Source: an uncultured Christensenella sp. (GTDB lineage Bacteria > Bacillota > Clostridia > Christensenellales > CAG-917). Taken from it: DNA of 11,302 nucleotides. Shown piece after piece: positions 9,301 through 11,302 of this stretch; position 1 is the stretch's first letter; each line of letters starts with the position of its first letter. Both the position numbers and the translations under genes were made by a program. The notes beneath the pieces were generated by a model. The model did not search any database, was not told the origin of the DNA, and saw only the letters and a program-made list of their open reading frames with translations. The stretch spans positions 1 through 11,302 of the forward strand of contig CAJTYG010000017.1 in NCBI GenBank assembly GCA_910584155.1, in the 5' to 3' direction.

Positions 9301-10720
9301 CCTCACGCAGCCCACTACCATAGGCGTGACGCTCAGAAGCTCGCAGGGCAATACCTTCAACGAGGTTTACGACGGCACAGACCATACGGCAAATATTCTG
9401 CTCGGCTTGCTTGACGGCGACGAGATAAGCATCGAGGACGTAAACGGCGTCGAGCTTGAAAAGAAGCCCATCAACGCAGGCACCTATACAGGTATCGTCA
9501 AGGTCAAGAGAGCTATCAGGGTGGACGCAGACGATCCCAACACCTATTTCAATCTGTGGTCAAGTCAGAATGTCGTCACTATCGTCATAGCTAAGGCAAG
9601 CCCGAGACTTACCGCAGTCACGACCTCAAAGTATTATGACGGCACACCGTTTGAATATGGGCTGAGCGGCGCAAACAATATGATAGGTTATCTCGACAAC
9701 GGCGAGGTCAACATCAAGAGCGGACACGCCGTGATTAAATACGAGCTGCAGGACGGCGACAAATACGTCGAGGTAAACGAGCTGCTCAACGCAGGCGTGT
9801 ACCGTGTGACGGTCAGCCTCAACGACAAGTTTGAAGAGTCTAACCCCAACTACGCAAAGGAAACGGCAGTCGCAACTTATACCATACTTAAGGCTGTTGT
9901 CAACGTCAGCATTTCAAGCGAGGGCTATACCGAAAAGCTTACGGGCGGCTCTATCAAGCACCTTGCCGCCGACTATGAGCAGGGCAAGCAGTATGCGATA
10001 AGCTACACTGTGAATATGGCGGACTCGCCCGCTGCGATAGCGGTGCCCAAGTCGCAGACAACGGTCGTGTTTGAAAAACAAATCAATGCGTCGGGTGTGT
10101 ATCCGTTTGCAATAGTGATGACAGACGGCGAGCTGTCGCCAAATAACTATCGCTTTGCAAATGCAAACGGCGTGCTCGAACTTGCGACAAGCCACGTATC
10201 CACGGGCAACTCGGAAGTGACTATCGTTGACAAAAAGGTCGTCGCAAATCAATTTGTGGCAACGCCTATCGTCAAGGAAACCAGCAGCGGCAGCGATACG
10301 GAGCTTTGGTCGCAGATAGACAAGTATATGCCGCACATCGACCCGAGAGCAAACCTTGCGTCCGTTGTAAAGCTCGGGCTGTATTATGACGGACAGTCGG
10401 TGCAGCTTGACGGCGCAAGCCTCAACGTAAGCGTCGCTATACCCGATGCCGTGGGCAATATGGACGGCAAGGTCATTTACACGGTGACGAAGGAGGGCAA
10501 CCTCAAACGCCTTACGGACTACACGGTCACAGAGGACGGCAAGATTTCATATACGACGGATTATCTCGGCGCACTCGTGTTTGTGGACTTCACGTCAAAT
10601 CTGCTCCCGACGTGGCAAATGGCGCTCATCGGAATCGCAATAGCATTTGTCGTGATTGCGACCGTATGGACGGTGACGGCTTACGTCATCAGAAAGAAGC
10701 AACTTAAAAAGCTTGCTTAA
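242..10720 (+). CDS. Giant cell-surface protein with YDG/MBG-type repeat stalk
   Basis: The product is 3,492 residues long, about 380 kDa by rough estimate. Residues 1-14 are basic and 15-35 hydrophobic (signal or N-terminal membrane segment). Residues 40-300 form an unrecognised, probably beta-rich region with Cys 208, 219, 241 and 252. Residues 300-1150 look like bacterial Ig-like modules, with DVAGN (673-677), DTVAPDTP (878-885) and DQAGN (1019-1023). Residues about 1180-3330 are divergent repeats with openers such as KFYDT, TYGD, KQYGN, KHYDG, KVYDG, KMYDG, EVYDG and KYYDG, and closing x-N-Y-x-V-like strands; this matches the YDG and MBG domain families. A last beta domain spans about 3350-3450. 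A membrane helix follows at 3460-3483, with the tail RKKQLKKLA. There is no catalytic motif, and no LPxTG; LPTWQ (3455-3459) sits in its place. The likely role is a long extracellular adhesin or structural fibre held in the membrane. The ligand is unknown. The reading frame is intact, and the gene stands alone in the window. Confidence 0.9.
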   Translation: MRTNSRMTKKVVRNIAALMILVLCFAAVFIATLTFSVKGDIDMNVEDPTGSVADGANSDEVVLNADGKQTFGTPTPISVAAHEDTASGAKVFGGGTATAESWSVTLNLNTVAPAASGGKPSNHQIWKSGGDTDLVSKIGTANSWLVGIDDAALEANFGFSMAYRLPGFLTTLVDNSNFTVKVTTIFDYNGKEDGNYQDSGFMYFSYGCSNDTVKTAEECYNQSGKHAIKGKDPSAKADLTCTQFTLSKGQNCVGLGIAFQANGRISGKRRIAKFSNIRFKFDISLNTSFTESSADIQDGSAPVKLSAYFDSANTEKYNPNITDIANLPMYYNNIAAQLAGNVDTKDANGNYTLKSYTSQSLGNVPGLSYLHYKYAKIDFVDTYNYNFDGQVSVSGDNRITSSNNRYKGLGGFSTTNGTTFTDASTNNHHKYFAAGIRSVSVTGAAEKINTASLTDGTTTTVTALTVNDSRVGYVRVTKTNRNRVTVELYMMADSTINITVSDGHNDSDQYTTVFGGIDGVAPNDLFNNGTNLENEGYIFTTADALNGAVANWVRKASFSASNSTEKKDSETGKDYVWFYTVERRDTLAELKAKSPVRFSDYYNHNGSDNSSYIRFYKDSMLPIAYKNFTKFNYDFANGVADGVGDVKVGNPSGLIDDRITGAGYYRFNFYITDVAGNLGQQQSFYVKVDYDVANYALDFSYIDKNNQKQTITADKTGEWATGDLTLKFTIDNLCFSGNTFRLTDASDADFVFAFNREKFLSINGNAVTDNAGSFTVKTRIEDATLLLTYTVVRYNAAGEVIGESTVDKDAVRWQGIMTIKIAPKTGGEYPTAALVTPFVLYTGIYNSSTAMDDDGDRLNWTDTNWKKGNVNGVHVYLDTVAPDTPELLGQSYFKEGVNGYSTVFADREWKTDSYQLDLQLIFGDDVANDAIADEYKRGIRVFAGFKHINSQADFDALKELGIDSQRNYLNITTENWRDYFDKLDTQNMTQLTNNMSDFSISFLSANGSGLRVIYVWVVDQAGNCSGLATYHVLVDPTGYRVTSSVVANAIFGQKASIEVTNSDNEEAVVFHRGDTVNFKFDVTAGFVPYTFVKTQKGNAVTLFDNFSPRKSLALTQNPYASLCKLGDLPGVDGNEYTLSFVLDDLDDLSNLIDITAAGLQAGINTVQFAFAVRQVVTRNITDRNKFYDTQQYDVSKYLTFNITDEATLAKLLEKHHFEYLDKDGNPIEAPVKVGSYSVRIYVAKDDDSFVVDKDYDANGQYRAQVENFNVLEGRVIVTVTPTTSTYGDRIALDYTVSGFDKANDKEHPMSTGEYFDGSLKLAAIADFTPDSLVDIGATYAITYDKPFVIRNSDGTVSKNYNVTFASTDEATVYHTITQRRIEVLVWEERKQYGNADQSIRFGVDTGKFEWYTSKGDGFTVDAVLAKIFAGYIADPKGDYVFNGATYRLYNSGGRITRQAGENVGEYSYNAPSTLDVDNNFTVTVQTTRYFYIDRREVVLNVGGQSSVLPNGQTPDASAIVIVPSVAAIDNAFKNEILQAIDGKLSVKAGEKQPTAPDGYSEMWHFEIMLGVEGDNNTVLTTNFSISIGSGEVFIVYIAGGEAVILNLKADAVFGAIFGDIWTSDLLNYLSIKDNFTVQGIDESEFDDITWTVSIADATFGTYISAGSHRVTVSDAKLLKDGNELNRLVFVDGFSLDVSPVEIIVQPKAAQFTKTYGDTDGVFDIDYEIVSVNGTTTGEYAGYTYARLADLIGSGAFARGRYASDGAFRSIANSRLDDATDGNGVIVKGETGDYYSFAESEAFAISDTNFTVKTSIPADARFIIVPKTIDLDVSNFVGINKVFSGDKSVDFGSTLAYDVTSELASAQDDVKLAYFAEYEQVGSLEHVTEVGIEFTKLSIVGADVANYRLGIIINQNSEAKLYKNNAPVAQAQIADDIMVVIYYIDNINNINKIHISMGAIAIVKSDFTISKRYDNTTALTMDAITIANTKNDKGGSTLLYQIWKSGGVRIVNAPTFSGTEVARYTVDITLFFPLKGVTKDGIDIATDGVYNDPDIKIEIDEEQGIRVHLNFMTANITQRVLGADDFVSVTPIAQDYSAQARVMHTDYVLADGALAEGDSLSSVGLNIVTAITGSDFGVGERDVAIAALGTGVDHTSVSDKNYSVDVDSLNEHFNNLTVVINRAKLMPNVTFKDKHYDGSADVEVTAVSGTGQFALTTLNYPTYLRNELSKLSIEGSVTYKLSANGKVDDNVIVDSDGKVLVHNIMVQGLRIVVDGDATLLNNYEIYGSRYTDSGYSAVGAVPSDVIDDYELLGAVNVFKTDIRILANNVIIKDKVYDGTRDVDVRILLENSGVVKSQEDKLYVEANGTFAKSFVNDNVPITISGVKLMAVEGYEYLLSNYVLNEYKDRRTANIVARPVTVNAALGEKVYNGSAQINANSLSFSLNGLLPQEDKNYVVKAAEGAFYFDKNVNVERNADGSIPDVIKVLAKEGAIYKPTLINNISAKSNYKIVVSSKQKLGEDYIAYVDENGTLHYGEKYEGDKEVVYYYDLPTVDKYILATDTDKYTAAKEAGAIVSTFIYDGKTVYAVDSTYQGGVSDTMPAVTYIKGEGIITQKSVSISANAIEINPDSKAFVKMYDGTRKFFGVNGTDYKYNDEEGIIGVVRGDVVKIDTINAEFDDAYTTAHYIVFTPSGLQKVGDYYNYKVDGAAGSARKPASITKRPIDAILTDGEMVYDTAINTITADLTYKMHGNSGDRHDLILWENAFYLPFEEYTKIMGSGLGSYQDSLRSRMYTANPNGGFDPVPVESDLGSDMSIYFIKLSGITSLPTVSATFSTSKPSVGDQSLSYTVNTVTVNNYAFNPVYEGKIAGKSVLTVVPRDIFIGTDGSVYNKFYAGNEPEVELQYYNANGGRGFVSENAMQVFRINGTDYYPTVVWVVYNTVTGKIVKEADKYAVISDDLGDNEVYLARFKAPQGVDYAELIKNYNIHLGTGFVTVQEGDVEKLMLAYAGTDFKSNASKLNLTQPTTIGVTLRSSQGNTFNEVYDGTDHTANILLGLLDGDEISIEDVNGVELEKKPINAGTYTGIVKVKRAIRVDADDPNTYFNLWSSQNVVTIVIAKASPRLTAVTTSKYYDGTPFEYGLSGANNMIGYLDNGEVNIKSGHAVIKYELQDGDKYVEVNELLNAGVYRVTVSLNDKFEESNPNYAKETAVATYTILKAVVNVSISSEGYTEKLTGGSIKHLAADYEQGKQYAISYTVNMADSPAAIAVPKSQTTVVFEKQINASGVYPFAIVMTDGELSPNNYRFANANGVLELATSHVSTGNSEVTIVDKKVVANQFVATPIVKETSSGSDTELWSQIDKYMPHIDPRANLASVVKLGLYYDGQSVQLDGASLNVSVAIPDAVGNMDGKVIYTVTKEGNLKRLTDYTVTEDGKISYTTDYLGALVFVDFTSNLLPTWQMALIGIAIAFVVIATVWTVTAYVIRKKQLKKLA
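3770..10200 (+). repeat. Tandem divergent YDG/MBG-like repeats (protein level)
   Basis: Repeat openers recur with the key Tyr or Phe at residues 1187 (FYDT), 1286 (TYGD), 1392 (QYGN), 1715 (TYGD), 1842 (VFSGD), 1972 (RYDN), 2095 (DYSA), 2195 (HYDG), 2335 (VYDG), 2428 (VYNG), 2636 (MYDG), 2733 (VYDT), 2893 (FYAG), 3043 (VYDG) and 3132 (YYDG). Most units close with a strand such as KNYNV, TNFTV, KNYSV, NNYEI, SNYVL or SNYKI. Spacing is mostly 90-160 residues, with larger gaps (1392 to 1715, 2428 to 2636) that hold less clear units. The copies differ strongly in DNA sequence, so this is an old array and not a recent tandem duplication. YGD/YGN openers suit the MBG type and YDG openers the YDG type; family assignment is by motif only. 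Confidence 0.75.
6059..6100 (+). other. In-frame AT-only island in the giant gene
   Basis: Only about 5 of 42 bases here are G or C, while flanking sequence is near 50%. It encodes IYYIDNINNINKIH (residues 1940-1953), a low-complexity Ile/Asn/Tyr stretch between the unit opening at 1842 and the one opening at 1972. It keeps the frame. It looks like a local slippage expansion or insertion at a domain boundary. Confidence 0.6.
10280..10720 (+). other. C-terminal beta domain, membrane helix and basic tail
   Basis: Residues about 3370-3450 have a pattern (VAIPDAVG, then VIYTVTKEG, then a DGKISYTTDYLGALVFVDF strand pair) often seen in the last domain of Bacillota surface proteins. Then come LPTWQ (3455-3459), a hydrophobic helix (about 3460-3483) and a basic end RKKQLKKLA. 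The order short-motif, helix, basic tail is that of a sortase sorting signal, but the motif lacks the Thr-Gly cleavage pair. Simple membrane anchoring is the safer reading. Confidence 0.7.
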
Positions 10721-10764
10721 CGAGTATTACTAAAAGGAAAGAGCAACTTAAAAAGCTTGCTTAA
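10699..10764. repeat. 22-base direct repeat spanning the stop codon
   Basis: The last 22 bases of the gene (10699-10720, starting GCAACTTAAAAAGC and ending at the stop codon) recur exactly at 10743-10764, 44 bases downstream. A third, 13-base partial copy, CTTAAAAAGCTTG, lies at 10770-10782. The bases just before the two long copies are also alike (GAAAGAA and GAAAGA). This looks like a local duplication of the 3' end. Confidence 0.8.
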
Positions 10765-10768
10765 AACG

Positions 10769-10804
10769 GCTTAAAAAGCTTGAAAAAACGATGATTTTTT
10801 AAGC
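10769..10804 (+). terminator. AT-rich hairpin after the giant gene
   Basis: GCTTAAAAA (10769-10777) pairs with TTTTTAAGC (10796-10804) as a 9-bp stem; an alternative inner stem pairs the A-run 10783-10788 with the T-run 10795-10800. It lies 48 bases after the stop codon. The stem is AT-rich and no clean T-tract follows, so it would be a weak terminator at best. Confidence 0.35.
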
Positions 10805-10814
10805 AAAACGAGCA

Positions 10815-10832
10815 CAAAAAGTCTGCTTTTTG
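10815..10832 (+). other. Short hairpin with T-run
   Basis: CAAAAAG (10815-10821), loop TCTG, CTTTTTG (10826-10832) form a perfect 7-bp hairpin. The T-run is part of the stem, not a tail, so termination here is doubtful. It may only stabilise the 3' end of the transcript. Confidence 0.35.
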
Positions 10833-10836
10833 ACGG

Positions 10837-10879
10837 TTGTCAAGGGAAGATACAACAAAAGAAGCCTGTTGTTTGACAA
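10837..10879. repeat. Nested inverted repeat
   Basis: TTGTCAA (10837-10843) is complementary to TTGACAA (10873-10879), and inside it ACAACA (10852-10857) is complementary to TGTTGT (10867-10872). The right-hand arms are adjacent while the left-hand arms are separated by 8 bases, giving a stem of 13 bp with one bulge and a 9-base loop. Function is unknown. The TTGACA within the right arm has no matching -10 sequence at a usable distance. Confidence 0.5.
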
Positions 10880-10906
10880 AAATCAAGAGCAATAGCAACC
10901 GAAAAA

Positions 10907-10941
10907 CTATCCTTATTGAGAATGATTATCAATAAGGATAG
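10907..10941. promoter_or_regulatory. Extended palindrome with Fur-type box, copy 1
   Basis: This is a 35-base palindrome centred on G10924, with 16 of 17 arm positions paired (only G10920 against A10928 fails). Its core, TGAGAATGATTATCA (10917-10931), differs at one base from the 7-1-7 Fur consensus TGATAATNATTATCA. As RNA it would also form a perfect 13-bp stem (10907-10919 with 10929-10941). The sequence relation to copy 2, which shares only the 25-base core and no flanks, favours a protein-binding site. Confidence 0.6.
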
Positions 10942-10983
10942 AAAAATCGGCGGTCAAAGACAAAAATAAGCTTGATAAGTATG

Positions 10984-11008
10984 CTTAATGATAATGATTA
11001 TCAATAAG
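10984..11008. promoter_or_regulatory. Fur-type operator, copy 2 (exact 7-1-7 core)
   Basis: TGATAATGATTATCA (10989-11003) matches the 7-1-7 Fur box of Bacillota at every defined position. The palindrome extends to CTTA and TAAG on both sides (10984-11008, 11 of 12 arm positions paired). It lies 72 bases after copy 1. A weak promoter, TTGATA (10972-10977) with GATTAT (10996-11001) at 18 bases, would overlap it, but the product would run into the terminator at 11023 almost at once. Related regulators (PerR, Zur) use similar boxes, so the exact regulator is uncertain. Confidence 0.65.
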
Positions 11009-11009
11009 G

Positions 11010-11025
11010 AATGATTATCAATAAG
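11010..11025. promoter_or_regulatory. Partial third copy of the Fur-type box
   Basis: AATGATTATCAATAAG is repeated exactly at 10921-10936, 10993-11008 and here. This third copy has only the right half of the palindrome (ATTATCA at 11014-11020); the left half is degenerate. Its start lies 17 bases after the start of the second copy, so side-by-side binding is possible. Confidence 0.5.
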
Positions 11026-11061
11026 AAAAGCGTTGCGGTTTTCCGTAGCGTTTTTCTTTTT
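11023..11061 (+). terminator. Strong intrinsic terminator
   Basis: AAAAGCGTTGCGG (11026-11038), loop TTTT, CCGTAGCGTTTTT (11043-11055) form a 13-bp stem with a few G-T pairs, extendable by G-C and A-T pairs to 11023/11058. A T-rich run follows (TTTTTCTTTTT at 11051-11061). This is the best terminator in the window and would end the giant transcript after a 3' tail of about 340 bases if the earlier hairpins are read through. The opposite strand has a poorer T-tract, so any reverse activity would be weaker. Confidence 0.8.
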
Positions 11062-11068
11062 AGACAAA

Positions 11069-11187
11069 GTGAGGGGACTGTCTAATCAAAGCTGTTGCGA
11101 AACGTTTAGCAATGAGTTTGACAATCCCCTCACCGCCTCATCGCACAGAGTGCGAGTTCGGCAGAGCTCCCCTTATTAAGGGGAGCC
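11069..11187. repeat. Compound palindromic intergenic repeat
   Basis: Three hairpins follow each other. GTGAGGGGA (11069-11077) pairs with TCCCCTCAC (11125-11133), extended by TGTC/GACA after one mismatch. TCGCAC (11141-11146) pairs with GTGCGA (11150-11155). GCTCCCCTTA (11166-11175) pairs with TAAGGGGAGC (11177-11186). Modules of this kind (a CCCCTT/AAGGGG hairpin next to a GAGGGGA-x-TGTC arm) resemble dispersed noncoding repeats I recall from Bacillota genomes; that is from memory and only one copy is in view. No open reading frame of substance lies here. Confidence 0.55.
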
Positions 11188-11205
11188 ATAATGAGGATAA
11201 ATTTT

Positions 11206-11302
11206 GCCGACAAAGTGTAGTTGGCGTATGACGGGGAATGCGGTGAGATTTTTACGTTCTGGATTGCTTCGGCAAGCCTCGCAATGACGGGCGAGAAAAT
11301 CG
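11206..11302. repeat. Second dispersed-repeat-like module, cut by window edge
   Basis: GCCGAC (11206-11211) pairs with GTTGGC (11220-11225). GCGGTGAG (11240-11247) is the inverse of CTCACCGC at 11129-11136, linking this part to the previous repeat. ATTGC (11263-11267) pairs with GCAAT (11281-11285), around an inner GCTT/AAGC hairpin. Read on the minus strand, GTCATTGCGAGGC leading to GAAGCAATCC is a string type that I recall as a common dispersed repeat in many bacterial genomes. No gene is visible up to the window end. Confidence 0.5.

Noticed and set aside
10873..10900. Promoter starting from TTGACA at 10873
   Set aside because: The hexamer is part of an inverted repeat arm and no -10-like sequence lies 16-19 bases downstream.
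10922..10969. 15-codon open frame starting in the first palindrome
   Set aside because: It has no ribosome binding site and its first codons are just the repeated operator sequence.
10907..11025. CRISPR array
   Set aside because: The three 16-base copies have unequal spacing (72 and 17 bases) and no spacers of regular length; palindromic operator sites explain them better.
11011..11085. 24-codon open frame starting in the third Fur-type copy
   Set aside because: It runs through the terminator hairpin, and its only Shine-Dalgarno-like AAGGA abuts the ATG with no spacing.

Overview
The window is dominated by one plus-strand gene of about 10.5 kb (242-10720) encoding a 3,492-residue surface protein. 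It is preceded by a short promoter region and followed by a gene-free 582-base tail rich in palindromes. Overall GC is near 50%. The AAGGTGG-type ribosome binding site, the sigma-A-like promoter hexamers, the membrane-anchored giant beta-repeat protein, the Fur-type boxes and the intergenic palindromic repeats suggest a Bacillota (Clostridia-like) genome, perhaps from the gut. This placement is an inference: there is no rRNA or housekeeping gene to confirm it.

Upstream (1-241): noncoding sequence, then TTGACA (143-148) and TATAAT (170-175) with an unusually long 21-base gap, or TTGACA with TAGTAT (167-172) at 18 bases. A 24-base perfectly alternating pyrimidine-purine tract (191-214) lies in the presumed 5' leader. 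The ribosome binding site (228-234) sets the start at 242.

The giant protein has (a) an uncleaved or cleaved N-terminal signal segment; (b) an AT-richer N-terminal region with a symmetric four-cysteine cluster; (c) Ig-like segments with D-x-A-G-N and DTVAPDTP motifs; (d) a stalk of about 2,150 residues, free of cysteine, made of divergent repeats. Each repeat tends to open with K-x-Y-D-G or K-x-Y-G-D/N and close with a x-N-Y/F-x-V-like strand, as in the YDG and MBG domain families. It ends in (e) a small beta domain, a membrane helix and a basic tail. The topology resembles a sortase substrate but has LPTWQ where LPxTG would be. The likely role is a long fibrous adhesin or surface-layer stalk, but no ligand can be assigned.

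The tail (10721-11302) holds a 22-base duplication of the gene's own 3' end, several AT-rich hairpins, and two related 25-base palindromes. One palindrome contains an exact 7-1-7 Fur-type box (TGATAATGATTATCA); the other has one mismatch in that core and extends to a 35-base palindrome. A third partial copy follows, then a strong intrinsic terminator (11023-11061), then a cluster of nested inverted repeats (11069-11302) that looks like dispersed intergenic repeat DNA. No gene start lies next to the Fur-type boxes inside the window, so their target is unclear. This arrangement and the architecture of the giant protein are the most interesting points.
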